From contig NC_092628.1 in the NCBI RefSeq assembly GCF_039555335.1, positions 33,998,965 through 34,062,964 on the forward strand: a DNA stretch of 64,000 nt. The letters run 5' to 3'. The notes below the pieces were generated by a model. It worked only from the letters and a program-made list of their open reading frames with translations, was not told the origin of the DNA and searched no databases. Positions 12,201 through 25,320 of the stretch are shown in pieces. How positions within the stretch are numbered: the first letter of the stretch is position 1; each line of letters starts with the position of its first letter. The translations under genes and the position numbers were made by a program. The stretch is from Amphiura filiformis (lineage: Eukaryota; Echinodermata; Ophiuroidea; Amphilepidida; Amphiuridae).

Positions 12201-14530
12201 AGCATCTTTGACGGACAAATGTAGCTACTTAAATGTTTTATAAAAAATAAAAGCCAACTTTGTTCAACACACGGGTCAAATACCGTTAAACCGCTCCGAT
12301 CAACAATACACAGCCATTTGCATCGATACTATTTGTAGATCTCACCCACAGTATTTATATTGAATGACAGACACTAGTGTCAACACGATACCGATCTCCA
12401 TAGTATAAGATAAATTAGAACAAAGTTCAGTCAATGTTGAAGTAGCTTTTATGAAATTTAGCATGCCTATTTTGGATTTAGAGATGACACCTCCTCAGCC
12501 ATAAATTGCTCAAATCGCCTGCAGTATTTATGGAGATCAATTTGGTCGGTGTAAAATATTGTAATGTTTGAACAATATCAATAATGCATACCCGTGTTAC
12601 GTTGTCAAATGAAATAGGAGCTGAAAGGCGGAATCGTTACAAGTTGAATGTGAATATTAATAAAAGTGATCAAATTAAGTATTTACTATGATCACTCTTA
12701 ACAGCTTAATGTGGGTTACGTATGCAATTTGTCACATAAGTTTTGATAAATAGATCAATTCGCTGGACTCCATTTAATTTTTTATAGAATCAATACAATA
12801 TGCTTTTTATTGTTATTATTTATATCGTTTTAAGTAGAATGAAAGCCTAAGCCACCAAATCATTTTTAACCCACGAGCTCGATTTCGTTCCACATCTCGC
12901 AGTTCAATATTTTGCGAGCTCATCAGTGTAAGTTGAAAGCCTCTTATTTTAAAATTTACCAAACTAATCGTATTATCTTACTGAGCTGGTACGGAAGTTA
13001 TTTTCACCTGGTTTTCGTGACTGTTACCGACATTCGTTCACTGCAAAATATATTTCAACACTGAGTAAAAAGGTCACAGCTCAACAGTTCAGTAAAAAAT
13101 TACTCAACATTGAGCTCATATAGGTCACAACTCAAAAAATGAGTAAACAATTACTCAACATTGAGTAATTTTTTACCATGTTTACTCATTTGTTGAGTTG
13201 TGACCTATAATTATGAGCTCAATGTTGAGTAATTTTTACTCAACTGTTGAGCTGTGACCTTTTTACTCAGTGTTGAGTGAAATATTTTTTGCAGTGTTTG
13301 TTCCGCCATTGTGGTGAAATTGGGTGAATTGGGTGAATTTGCATAATTATGGTTTTACATACTGTTGCTTTTCGCCGTAGAAGTAGTGATTATAATAATT
13401 GCATAATTATGGTTTTATTAGAACTTTCAGAGAAAATACTCAAAACATGAAGACGACGGACTTTATCATCTAAGCTAATCCCAGTATCGTACTTTGAGAA
13501 ATTATTTGCAGTGTCCCTATCAAATAATTGTGTAACCATGGTAACCCTTTAGGATTCCACATTTTAAGACTCAATAAATGTTTTATATCGACGGAACTCA
13601 TTGGACATGGTGGAAAAGAGAACAAAAAACAAAATATCCAATCAAAAATATCCTAGTAGCCTATGTAAATGATTTGACATCAAAAACGGTTGCGGATTTG
13701 TTAAGACAATTGTGTTGTTTATTTGGTTACACCTGTGCATTTTACAGTTTATTTAAAATGGAAGTCAGAAGGTGTGTTTAGACATTTTTTTTTCAAGTTG
13801 ACGAATAAAGAACTTAACCAAAACTGAACATAGAAGATTTATGTACTGCGGTCACCTTTTACATGTGTGGTTTAATGGTTTTGTATTTGATTTTTTTTCC
13901 CGCCTAGCGACGTTACTCATCATCATCATAATAATGGGCCTATGTCAACAAAATCTTCATACAATATATGTGTTTTAAAATCACTATATTTAGTTTCACT
14001 TTTTCATTACATAATTCATATGGAATTTGCCTTCTTTGTTAGATAACAATTTATAGCAGCCTTTCAGTAGTGAAGTCTAACCTTTGTTGATTCAATCAAT
14101 CACTTTTGAAAAGATTTTAAAAAGTCTCTGATCTTCATCAAAATAAATTTCCCAAAGGGAACCTCCTTGATACCTGCTTGATTATTATATATATACATTG
14201 TACGATATCGCAACATCAGATTTAACAACTTTCTAGTTCTCAGAGACTATTATCTCAACTTCATATAATCACTGAATTCAGTCTATCATTATTATCTACT
14301 GAATTCAAAGTGAATTGGGTTTTTATCATTTGCATTATCGGAAATTCATTATTTACACAGGCCACGCGTCAAGATCCTCTGATGTCATGGATATAGATTC
14401 TATAAGTTATAATAAAATCTATTTTTAAATATCAGGCAAGATATGTTTCGTGGTCAAAAGCAAGAATATTATTATAAACCAGTAAGGTCAGTCGGGAGCG
14501 GAGAGAAAGGCGCGAAAATACACATAAATA
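12200..14530. repeat. Repeat family R, copy 4
   Basis: The start module GACGGACAAATGTAGCTAC at 12211 is followed by the same ordered blocks as copy 3, diverged and with deletions. A near-palindromic element sits inside at 13039-13296. The right part overlaps the unit repeated again at 14600-15920. Confidence 0.65.
13039..13296. mobile_element. 258-bp near-perfect palindromic element with CACTG ends (CACTA-like)
   Basis: The ends are CACTGCAAAATATATTTC and its complement, and nearly the whole element is an inverted repeat built from GTTGAGT/ACTCAAC motifs. It interrupts family R between CGACATTCGT and TGTTCC. The other copies run directly from CGACATTCRTATGTTCC, and the duplication appears to be only 2-3 bases. 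CACTR ends with a 2-3 bp TSD point to EnSpm/CACTA. Confidence 0.75.
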
Positions 14531-16900
14531 ATAGGGTTTCAATTTCAACCAAGGGAAATAACTTGTATTGAAGAAAAAAGGTACACTGAATAAAATAAAT
14601 AAATATAAAACTTTCAGAGGAAATGCACACTCAAAATATGAAGACGGACTTTATGATGTTCATGATCTAACCTAATCCAAGTATCGAACTTTGATGGCAA
14701 CAAAGCATCTGCAATGAAAAACCTCGTAGTTGCTTATGTAAATGCTGTTTGACATTTGCAAGAGACACAAAAAACGGTTAAACATTTTGGCCTATATAGA
14801 AATTTGTGTTGGTTATTTGGTCATTTACAGACACCTGTGCAGTTTACAGTTATCAGAAGGTGTGTTTGAACACTTTCTTCAAGTAGACAAATAAAGAACT
14901 TGATTAAAATTGCACATAGCAGATATATGTACTGGAGATCACCTTTTACATAATTATGTGCATGGTTTTTGGTGTATTTGTATTTGGTGTTTTCCCCGCC
15001 CAGCGACGTTATTCTATGGGCTTATGTAAAAAATATTCATGCAAAATGAATATATATTAAAAATATATCACTATATTTTAGTTTCCACATTGTCATTTTA
15101 TAATTCATACAGTATTTGCCTTCTTTGTCAGATAACAATTTGGTAGCAGCCGTTCAGCATAACTTCAAAGTCAAGTCTAACCTTTGTTGAATCAATCAAT
15201 CGCATTTTAAAGATCTTCATCAAAAATAAATTTCCCAAAGGGAAACTTCTTCATACCTGCTTGATTTACCCAAGTATACGATATCGCAATATCAGATTTA
15301 ACAACCGGTCTCGGGGACTGTTTAGGGGCGCACCATTAGATTTCCAGGGGGTGGGGGGGCATGGGAGTTTTTGAAAAAACAAAAACTTTGCCCACTAGTG
15401 AGAAAAAAAAAAACTTGGCCCACTAGTGAGAAAAAAAACAAAAACTTTGCCTCACTGATGAGTAAAAAAAAAATTTCCCCACCCAACTTTGTATAAAAAT
15501 GTACATTAAAATTGAAAAAAAATAACTTCAGCCGCCTTCGGCGGCGAAAATAAAAAATTTGGTGCTCTTGGAGGCAAAAAACAAAAAATTCCGCCGCCTT
15601 CGGCGGCGAAAAAAAAAATTCTGCCTGACCCCAACTCCCATGCCCCCCCCCCTGAGAATCTAATGGTGGGTCCCTTATATCTCAACATCATATCTCCATG
15701 TATTCCCATAATCTCTGAATGTTAATAGTCTATCGTTATAATCTATTGAATTCAGAACAGATTGGATTTCTGTTGATTTCCATTATTTTGCATGCAATTC
15801 ACTACTAACGCAGGTCACAGAGCCTCTGACGTCATGGATATAACTTTATATAAAACTATAACAAAATCTTTTTTTTTTTTAAATCAAACATGATTTATGC
15901 TCACAGCAGGAATACTTGCATGAACCAGTCAGGTCCAGTGTCTTAGCCCGGGTGTCTTAGCTAGCCACCTGTCTGGCCGTCGAGATATGGCGGACAGAAT
16001 AGGACAGCCCTGCACGAAGTGGGTCAAGTCTTTTGAATTTGCCGGGTTTTACCCAGATTGAAGACTGCCCTCCTTTTGTGTAGCCATACTTCGGCTAATG
16101 GTGAGGTTCAAAGAAGGCAGGATTGAATGTAGTCTTTCAAAGACTACTCGTGATAGCGGGGGGACTCGCGATCGAAGGGGTACACGGCGAAGCCGTTATG
16201 AGTCGCGAAGCGGCGAAATCGAGCGGCTCACGGCGCACACCGACATCGCCTGGCTAATAATTACGGGAGTTTGCTCCTGGGATGGGCAAAATTAATGCCT
16301 TTTACAGATGCTACATTATAATTGTAGGTGTTTAGAAAGTCTATTGACCTAAATAAGGTTATAGCAGCAGCACATATTTCAACTCTTTGAACCCCCAATG
16401 GGCTGTAGACAAATGGTAGAAGTCTGCTAAATGTTTTAAAGGTCAAATTGGGACAGCCTCGGGCAAATTTATTCAAATGACGGGCAAACCTGAATTTCTA
16501 TAGCTAAGAAGACCTTGGTCAGGTCACCGGTCATTCAGAGTCTATTCAGGAGAGAATAAAAGATGCGGGTTAATAAAAATATCACCCATTACATGTTTGT
16601 ATGGTTTCAATTTCAACCAAGGGAAATAACTTGTATTTAGAAGAAAGTACACTGGATGATCAAAGATGTATGCCTTTATCAGCTGTTTATGATATTGCAA
16701 TCTCGTTTACTACCGATGATGGCGCTATCATTAAAATCGTAGAATCTTTTTTATTCACTTCTGTTTATTATGAATTCTTCATTTTTCGCCACTTATTTTA
16801 GAATAGCAGAGACAAATCATTGGACATACTGTAAAGGTTTAGAATAGCGAAAAAAGTTAATCATTTTCATTGAAATTTGATTTGTCACAGGTATCTTATG
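14530..16900. repeat. Repeat family R, copies 5 and 6 (partial)
   Basis: GGTTTCAATTTCAACCAAGG followed by GAAATAACTTGTATT occurs at 14535 and 16605. GAAGACGGACTTTATGATG recurs at 14640 as in earlier copies. The unit at 13420-14560 is followed by a diverged tandem copy at 14600-15920. 15930-16560 contains GC-richer sequence without a recognisable gene; a 28-base piece at about 16234-16261 also occurs at 57717-57744. Confidence 0.6.
15325..15674. mobile_element. 350-bp Harbinger-like element with TTA TSD
   Basis: The inverted termini are GGGGCGCACCATTAGATT and GGGACCCACCATTAGATT. TTA at 15322-15324 is repeated at 15675-15677. The paralogous site near 14245 reads GACTATTATCTCAAC without the element. 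A 3-bp TTA target and GGG ends fit PIF/Harbinger. The inside has tandem ACTTTGCCCACTAGTGAG phrases and two GCCGCCTTCGGCGGC hairpins. Confidence 0.78.
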
Positions 16901-16965
16901 TTATCAATGCAAAACTAATATAAATACAATACTTCTCCTTTTTTTTTTCTTTACTTCTTCTTTAA

Positions 16966-17270
16966 GGGGGTACTACACCCCTTTGGTAAATGTGTGACTA
17001 TTTTTGCATTTTTCTCAAAAAATAATAACACACTGGTAACAAAAGTTCTGTATATTATTGGGGCAAGGAATCCAATTACTACACTGAAATTTCAGTGACT
17101 CAAGACAAGCGGTTCAGTATATATGATAGGAAATGAGGTACATCCTAGCGGTACCTTTATTTCTTATCATAAATAACGTACCGCTTGTCTTTGTTACCAC
17201 TGTGTTATTAGTTTTTGAGAAAAATGCAAAAATCGACACAAATTTATCAAGGGGTGTACGTAGTACCCCC
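16966..17270. mobile_element. 305-bp TTAA-target inverted-repeat element, copy A
   Basis: The termini GGGGGTACTACACCCCT and AGTACCCCC are flanked by TTAA at 16962-16965 and 17271-17274. The interior is a diverged inverted repeat (TTTTTGCATTTTTCTCAAAA). The empty site in family R copy 3 (about 12050) reads TACTTCTTAATTGAA. TTAA targets suggest a piggyBac or Kolobok type, non-autonomous. A relative is at 41126-41476. Confidence 0.85.
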
Positions 17271-17730
17271 TTAATTGAATGTTATTGGTAAAAACAATAA
17301 AGTACAGTAAAATCTTCTTATCCTGCTCCTCGTTGTTCTTCTTTCTCTTCCTTTTTCTCTTCTTTCTTCGTCGTCTCCTCTTTCTTTTTCCTTCTTCTGC
17401 TTCATTGTTATATAAACCATCTGCCGGATACAGAAAGAAGCATGTTATGTGCTTTAATTTAATTGGTGGTTATTAGTATCATGTAAGACCCGGATGTAAG
17501 ATAACTATACTATCACCATTGAACCATTGGATAACCATTATGGTACCGATAAAACAAAAATGTTTTTCTTCCTTTCCTCCTTATCGTCACTTCTTCTTCA
17601 ATATATTAAAATGGCGTGTTCTCATTGAATTGCTGTTGCGAAGTGTTAACCAACTGGTATCAGGTAAGACAGCTTACTATCATCAAGAAACCTTGAACAC
17701 TATGCAGTAAAAATCAGATATTTTCAAAAA
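17271..17730. repeat. Tail of repeat family R, copy 6
   Basis: The AAATCTTCTTATCCT block and the CT-rich tract resemble copy 3 at 12090-12180. Short reading frames here are low-complexity Phe/Leu runs and are not coding. Confidence 0.55.
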
Positions 17731-19036
17731 ATGTTGGCAGACTTCAAAAAATGATTTTTCTTAATACTTTGTGTGTGGATGCACCTTGGGTCAGAGTCTA
17801 CAGGAGTGACAGTCATATCGCCTCTAAACCCTTGGTTGCCATGGCAACAGCGAAAATGTCAATTTGCCCAATTTTCAGCATTTTCAGCATTTTCCCATGT
17901 AGCAAAATGTAGAAATATCAGGTCAGATTTCAGGATGAAGGAAATAATGTTCAGCACCCTTCTTTTATACAGTGAATAAGACATCCTTCCTCTCTATTAA
18001 AATCATGTAAACACAAACAAATCACTTTCAGAAGTGGGTGAAACCATTATGTAAAATAGGGGTGTTTTTCATTATTTTCGGGAAATGCCAAAACTTGTGT
18101 TGGGAAAATTGATGTAACCCCCAAAGTAACTCTTTTTTCACAATAATCTGTTCAGGGTGGGTAGATAAGATGTTGGTCTAGTAATATCATGAAAAAAAAG
18201 TTTTGGTAAATTTCAAACGTGGGAGCAGTGTTGCCAGGAAAATTGCACAATTTTCAGTTTTTTAATTTAATATATTATGAAAAATAAGGGGCTTTTATCC
18301 ACCTAGGGGGTGATGATGCATTTTTATGATATTAGTATGAAGACATTACCAACTGTAGTGCATAAGTATCAAGTATTTCTGCCTAAGTGTTGCCAGAAAG
18401 CTCACTTTTTTGACGTTTGAGATTTTATTTAGGCCTACAATGGAAAATGCTGATTTTAACAGACAACTCTCCTGTTAATTTTATGCAACACTCTAGTATT
18501 GTTATTTGGATTAAGTGCATGGTGTGACATGATTTGCATTGGTTTCAACACCAGTGTTGCCAGTAGCGTTGCCTTTTCAGGTGCTGTTATAAAGTAATTT
18601 TCATACGTGGGAGCAGTGTTGCCAGGAAAATTGGACAATTTTCAGGTTTTTAATTTAATATATTATGAAAAATAAGGCTTTTATCCACCTAGGGGATGTT
18701 GATGCATTTTGATGATATTAGTATGACGACATTACCAACTGTAGTGCATGAGTATCAAGTATTTCTGCCTAATTGTTGCCAGAAACCTCACTTTTTTGAC
18801 GTTTGAGATTTTATTGATGATGGAAAATACTGATTTTAACAGGCAACTCTCTTGTTAATTTTATGCAACACTCCAGTATTGTGATTTGGATTAAGTGCAT
18901 GGTGTGACATGATTTGCATTAGTTTCAACACCAGTGTTGCCAGTAGCTTTGCCTTTTCAGGTGCTGTTATAAAGAAACAGCGAAACCAGTGTTGCTAGTA
19001 ACATTGTCTATTCAAGTCAGTTTACAGGATAATGAC

Positions 19037-20476
19037 ACTCTATGAGCGTGTTTATAGTGAATATACCGCATTTTGAGTATACCGTACACGATAATCCTTG
19101 TATATGTACCGATGCGCTTGCTGTTTATAGTGGGACACAGTTACCGCACAAATTATATACCAACTAACATTATCGTACATTTACAATGACCCCGAGGTCA
19201 CACGGGGAATGTGTAAATATTGTGGCGCGAGTTATAAACAGCCCATTAAACAATATGATCATGGCGGTGAACATGTAGCTTCTGTTTTGATAACTCTTGG
19301 GGTGAGAATCGTTCCGAATGACCTGCGCGCATCATACGCATCATGAAGAAGCTCCTACTTCCGGTAATACCGCACACAATTTATACTGGTGTGTTTATAG
19401 TGGGAATATCTCGCCACAATATCCTTCGGTTTAGAAGGATATCGATGTACCGTACATACATATACTGCTAGTGTTTATAGTGGGCAAGTATCCGGATAAT
19501 CTCTAACCGGGTAGAAATTGTACCGCAATGTACCGCACAACTGCTCCCACTATAAACACTAGCTGTATATGTATGTACGGTACATTGCGGTACAATTTCT
19601 ACCCGGTTAGAGATTATCCGGATACTTGCCCACTATACGCTGGCGAAGTTACGTAATAATCGGATTAACTACCATAGCAATAGGTGAAAACAATTTTTGA
19701 ATATACCGCGCTGCACTGATACTTTCACGCGGTACCTCTGCATTGAACCATATCATGCTGATAACTTGCACCTGTAAGATTAGTATCTTTGAAAAGACCA
19801 GTATTGTGTTCAAAATATGATTGCAGACATACACAGGTGATTAGTTCAATCTGCTTGTAGTTCAGCGCGATATGTTCAAAATTGTTTTCACCTATTGCTA
19901 TGGTAGTTAATCGGATTTATTACGTAACTTCGCCAGCGTATAAACACTAGCAGTATATGTATGTACAGCACATCGATATCCTTCTCAACCGAAGGATATT
20001 GTGGCGAGATATTCCCACTATAAACACACCAGTATAAATTGTGTGCGGTATTACCGGAAGTAGGAGCTTCTTCATGATGCGTAGGATGCGCGCAGGACAT
20101 TCGGAACGATTCTCACCCCAAGAGTTATCAAAACAGAAGCTACATGTTCACCGCCATGATCATATTGTTGAATGGGCTGTTTATAGCTCGCGCCACAATA
20201 TTTACACATTCTCCGTGTGACCTCGGGGTCATTGCAAATGTACGATAATGTTAGTTGGTATATAATTTGTGCGGTAACTGTGTCCCACTATAAACAGCAA
20301 GAGTATCGGTACATATACAAGGATTATCGTGTACGGTATACTCAAAATGCGGTATATTCACTATAAACACGCTCTGTGTCCCACTATAAACAGCAAGAGT
20401 ATCGGTACATATACAAGGATTATCGTGTACGGTATACTCAAAATACGGTATATTCACTATAAACACGCTCTTACTG
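19037..20476. repeat. Inner palindromic element with GAGCGTGTTTATAGTG ends
   Basis: The termini GAGCGTGTTTATAGTG and CACTATAAACACGCTC face each other. The motif TTTATAGTGGG or its complement appears about ten times inside. The right end carries a tandem duplication of about 100 bp (20277-20375 and 20376-20471). The symmetry centre is near 19770, where a family R piece (ATTGCTATGGTAGTTAATC) appears in both orientations. Confidence 0.75.
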
Positions 20477-21153
20477 ACAAACTTACAGAAAAGGAGGTTA
20501 ACAGCACTGGTATACATAGTATACTCAATTTTTTTTAAATCGTGAAGTAAAGTGGGTCCTGGTCTGCTATTATTAACATGTCAACAACAGTATTGCCAGA
20601 AAACTCACTTTTCTATTATTGAGGTTAAATTGACTGTTTAAATTAAATGTAGTATACCTTACTTTGCTCACTGTGATTTCAACACCTGTGTTGCTAGTAA
20701 CATTTTCAGTTATTTTGAAACAATTGAGAAAGCTACAGAAGAATTTAGCTATGTCTGTTGCAGTTCATACACTAGATATGATGCAGCAGAGTACCCTTTT
20801 TCATCTCATTTGATGACTCACATTACTGAAGATACAAGATTGCCAACCGACATTTACAGACATAGTGCTTAAAAACATCACATGTTTTCAAATTGTTCAA
20901 AACATTGTTTGTAACTAAACAGGAACAACCTTCCACAAAGCTTTCAATTTTCTTGATATAAGGACATTTAGGTGTCGATGTTGAGGTATATGCATATGTC
21001 CTTAAGTTTTTGAAACAGTTTGCTTGATCAGACTCTTTGTTTTTACAAGTTCACAAATATTACACGGAAAAACAGTGGCAGGATCGACGGGAATTACATT
21101 GTTATTCATCAGGTTCGCCTTCGCAAATAATAAAGGAGACAAGAAGAAAAAAT

Positions 21154-21226
21154 GATCCCGCCTGGGAATTGAAACCAGGACCTCAGGGTTACGAGACCTA
21201 CGCCTTAACCGCTTGGCCACGGTAGC
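21154..21226 (-). repeat. tRNA-like sequence (tRNA-derived SINE head or tRNA pseudogene)
   Basis: The minus strand has a box A-like TGGCCAAGCGGTTAAGGCG and a box B-like GGTTTCAATTCC spaced as in a 73-nt tRNA. The T stem (CCTGG/CCAGG) is intact, but the acceptor stem has two mismatches, the T loop is enlarged to nine bases and the anticodon stem is weak. It lies in the spacer of the big palindrome. I do not call it a functional tRNA gene. Confidence 0.6.
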
Positions 21227-22574
21227 TTCATGATTAGGCTGTTGTTGACATGTGAATAATAGCAGTCCAGGACCCGCTATACTTCACGCTATACCTCATT
21301 GAATAGACAATGTTATACTAGCAACACTGGTTTCGTTGTTTCTTTATAACAGCACCTGAAAAGGCAAAGCTACTGGCAACACTGGTGTTGAAACCAATGT
21401 GAAACATGTCACACCATGCACTTAATCCAAATCACAATACTAGAGTGTTGCATAAAATTAACAAGAGAGTTAGTTGTCTGTTAAAATCAGCATTTTCCAT
21501 TGTAAATAAAATCTCAAACGTCAAAAAAGTGAGGTTTCTGGCAACATTTAGGCAGAAATACTTGATACTCATGCACTACAGTTGGTAATGTCTTCATACT
21601 AATATCATACAAATGCATCATCATCTCTAGGTGGATAAAAGCCCTTTTTTCATAACATTTTAAATTAAAAACTGAAAATTATGCAATTTTCCTAGCAACA
21701 CTGCTCCCACGTATGAAAATTACTTTATAACAGCACCTGAAAAGGCAACGCTACTGGCAACACTGGTGTTGAAACCAATGCAAATCATGTCACACCATGC
21801 ACTTACTCCAAATAACAATACTAGATTGTTGCATAAAATTAACAAGAGAGTTGTCTGTTAAAATCAGCATTTTCTATTGTCAATAAAAGCTCAAACGTCA
21901 AAAAAGTGAGGTTTCTGGCAACACTTAGGCAGAAATACTTGATACTCATGCACTACAGTTGGTAATGTCTTCATACTAATATCATAAAATGCACCATCAT
22001 CCCCTAGGTGGATAAAAGCCCTTATTTTTCATAATATATTCAATTAAAAAACTGAAAATTGTGCAATTTTCCTGGCAACACTGCTCCCACGTATGAAAAT
22101 TACCAAAACTTTTTTTTCATGATTTTACTAGACCAACATCTTATCTACTTACCCAGAGCAGATAATTGTGAGAAAAGTGTTACTTTGGGGGTTACATCAA
22201 TTTTCCCAACACAAGTTTTGGCATGGCCGAAAATAATGAAAAACACCCCTATTTTACATAATGGTTTCACCCACTTCCGAAAGTGATTTGTTTGTGTTTA
22301 CATGATTTTAATAGAGAGGAAGGATGTCTTATTCACTGTATAAAAGAAGGGTACTGAACATGATTTCCTTCATCCTGAAATCTGACCTGATATTTCTACA
22401 TTTTGTTACTTGTGAAAATGCTGAAAATGCTGAAAATTGGGCAAATTTACATTTTGGCGGTTGCCATGGCAACCAAAGGTGCAGAGGCGACATGAATGTC
22501 ATTCCTGTTGACTTTGACCCAAGGTGCATCCATGCACAAAGTTTGAAGAAAAATCATTTTTTGAAGTCTGCCAA

Positions 22575-25320
22575 CACTTATTTGATTTATACAGCAGACC
22601 AGTCTTAAATATGTAAAGTCATATTTTTCTTCTCCTATTTCTCCTCTTCAATTTAATAAAAAAATACCTTAATAATATCAATCACTAAATGGGTTTATCG
22701 CACATTTCGAAATGACAATACAGCATATGTTCATGCCCTTTGAGCTCCTTAGCTACATTTGAGACGGACAAATGTAGCTACTTTTAATGTTGCGACGGCA
22801 AATTTGGTTAAACACGCGGGTTAAGGGATGAGTCTATAGGAATAACGACCAAACAAAGAAATTCTTGTTTAAGCCGTAATATTGTAGTCTTTCAACCCTT
22901 TCACAATTTCAGCTGTGTAACTTACAAAAATTCCCGCTAAAAAGTGGTTCTTTTAATTTTAGAAAATACATTAATAATCGCATTGGACTTTTCGTACTGA
23001 TCGTACTATAAGTGACCACCAGCCTATAATGTTCTAATCACACTATAGACTGGGATTACATGTGACGTCATTGCCAGGCAATTGGTCTCTATTGTTCCTT
23101 GTCCGGAAATATGCCCACGCAGTCAGGGACCGTGCTTTTAAAACTCCCGCCAGATCACAATAAGGCCATTGAACTGCGTAGTAGCCATACGTACTCATTG
23201 AAGTATAACGGTAGCACGTTCCCTTACCGACTCATTATTAATGTGTGGAAAGGGGTCAGGGACGGCATTCTGATCATTCTAATCCTTTCTTTTGAGGTCA
23301 ATAGAAAAGAAAGGCCTTGAACACAGGTGCCGAGTTGTAGATAATATTTAATCATCAAAGCTGATGGCATAAGAAATTTCGAGGAGGCAGCGCTTATTAT
23401 TTCTTGTAAACACAATCTAATGTGGTACTCACTACATGTAGAAGGCCAAGCGGTCTGCAAATTAGTGCATGAAGCTAGTAAAGATATAGCTTTATGTTCA
23501 GTTTAATCAATTAAAATACTATGGCTGGATATCAAAAAAATCGCGAGGCATTAAGTATTAATTTTTATATTATTATGACAAAATCCAGTCCCTTCTCAAT
23601 TGAATAGGCTCCGAGATTAGACTTTCCTTTCCAAAAATAAATTATATGGCCTAGAGGACATGATATAGGCCTAATCTAAACCCATATTCGGTATCCAGAA
23701 ACCTTCACAGTCTGAGCGGCGCTTGCACTCGCATCGCATTAAACTAGACAAAGTTCGCTAAACTGAGGCCTGCTTCAATTGAGGTTTCATAGTCATCTAT
23801 TACCTATACCATTTTTCACCCCGATGTGGCAGTGATGTCAACGCGTTGTGAACAGCTGTTTCGCTCGCGCATCTATGCGGTGTCTTTAAGCGCGTGCGTA
23901 TGTACACCAGCGCCATCGAACTCCAGCGAGTGATGCTGCGCCTAATAAAATTCGTTTCATATCTCTTTCCCGCCATGAGTGTCGCAAAATACATCATCTC
24001 CCCGGGGGAGTACAGAGTTATGTTCATTGCATTCTGAAAACGGACATTTCGGCTGGTGCCTTCATCACAAAAAGGAATCCCCGATCATCACGATAATGGC
24101 GCACGATCACGAACACCCGGCAAGCGGCAGAGCGTTTCAACCAATGACAAGTCTTGATTGTGTCCGTTTGTCTGCAATGCGCGTGCGCCACGCCGCTCAT
24201 TGCAACCGGCATGGTAGTATGAAACCAGCACAGAGGAGTAAGATATCTTAATTACTCCTCTGTGGAAACCAGCTTTATACTGACGTGACCCCGGATGTGA
24301 CGTCACTGTCACATCAGGGTGAAGACTCAAATGTAGTCTCGGTACCAGCCGGTTTGTGCTCCTCCGTCACCGTTAGTGACGGAGGAGCACAAACCGGCTG
24401 GTACCAAGACTAGGTGAAATGGTATTGAACAACGCAAACCAGCCAAATTTGTCATAAGTTTGAATAGCCATTAGAACAACCGTGAATATAGTGTCAGAAA
24501 GTCTTACACATCTTAGTATAACCTTGTCGTTAGAGTGATACTGAATGCAGCGCCATATTTGGAATATATTCGTACACGGTGTGGGCAAATAGTTGCTCAA
24601 ATGTAGGCTAAGTAGGCCTAAATCATGAAAATCGCTTAATCGGAATAATACTAACCAGTAACGGACACTGAGACAGCACTACGTTTGAAGTTTGAGGAAA
24701 GTAAAGCTTTTCCTTGTTATAAAAAACAAGGAAAAGGCAGTCATTTTTATCACAACGCGATATTTTAAAAAGTACATTTTGAGAGGGCCTACGCTGGTTC
24801 TTTTGATTCTAGTGTAAAATCTGTTCATCACATGTAGTCCGATTTGGTATCTATGGTCTCATCAAAGTCTTGAGAACTCTTTTTGATGTTATGTTGGTTA
24901 ACAAAAACGATACTGTTAAAAATAGCGGTATTTATGCAAGCGACGTATCTATTGTGTAAAATGCATTGAAAATTGTCGGCTAAAGAGGGCATAAATTAAA
25001 ATCGCGAAGAGTAATAGCAACAATAACTATCTACATTCCAAGCGGAAACGCTTTTCAAAAACATACCACCTTTTTCGGGCAATCGCTGAAACAGAAATAT
25101 GAAATTCAGGCCATCTGTAAAAAGTGCGTGAGCAGAAATGACCATGAACTTGGGTCACCGAAACAAGTGTTTATATTGGTGTCAGGCCTATCATAGTGAT
25201 ACAACAATTAGCCCCCAATAATGGCTTTCATTTGAACCGTTATTTGTTAAACTGCGATTTTTACTTTTTGAGAAATCAATGAATGTATCAAAAAACTTTT
25301 CGAAAGTCGATTTAAAATGG
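22575..25320. other. Low-information stretch with a family R fragment and two hairpins
   Basis: 22610-22830 is a family R fragment (GACGGACAAATGTAGCTAC). Hairpins lie at 24229-24268 and 24336-24410. The rest has no gene, splice-supported exon or recognised repeat. Short open frames near 23100-24300 overlap on both strands and show no family resemblance. Confidence 0.5.
24336..24410. repeat. 75-bp hairpin: 35-bp stem, 5-base loop CGTTA
   Basis: GTCTCGGTACCAGCCGG and onward pairs with CCGGCTGGTACCAAGAC through a 35-bp stem with one mismatch. CTAG follows immediately. The loop resembles those of the hairpins at 50543-50670, so this may be the 3' end of a Helitron-like element. Confidence 0.7.

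Larger units (their letters stand above)
17731..22574. repeat. 4.8-kb nested palindrome (long inverted-repeat element)
   Basis: The left arm, about 17731-19013, begins TGTTGGCAGACTTC. It is matched in reverse by the right arm, about 21298-22574, ending GAAGTCTGCCAACA. The arms are about 1.28 kb and closely similar. Each arm contains two tandem copies of a unit of about 370 bp (starting CGTGGGAGCAGTGTTGCC). The centre holds a second palindrome (19037-20476). No TSD is evident at the outer ends and no protein is encoded. This is a foldback-type structure of unknown family. Confidence 0.85.

Noticed and set aside
21002..21220. 72-codon frame beginning MAKRLRRR
   Set aside because: This is the translation of the tRNA-like repeat, an artefact often seen with tRNA-derived sequences.
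21154..21226. Functional tRNA gene on the minus strand
   Set aside because: Acceptor-stem mismatches, weak anticodon stem and nine-base T loop indicate a tRNA-derived repeat.
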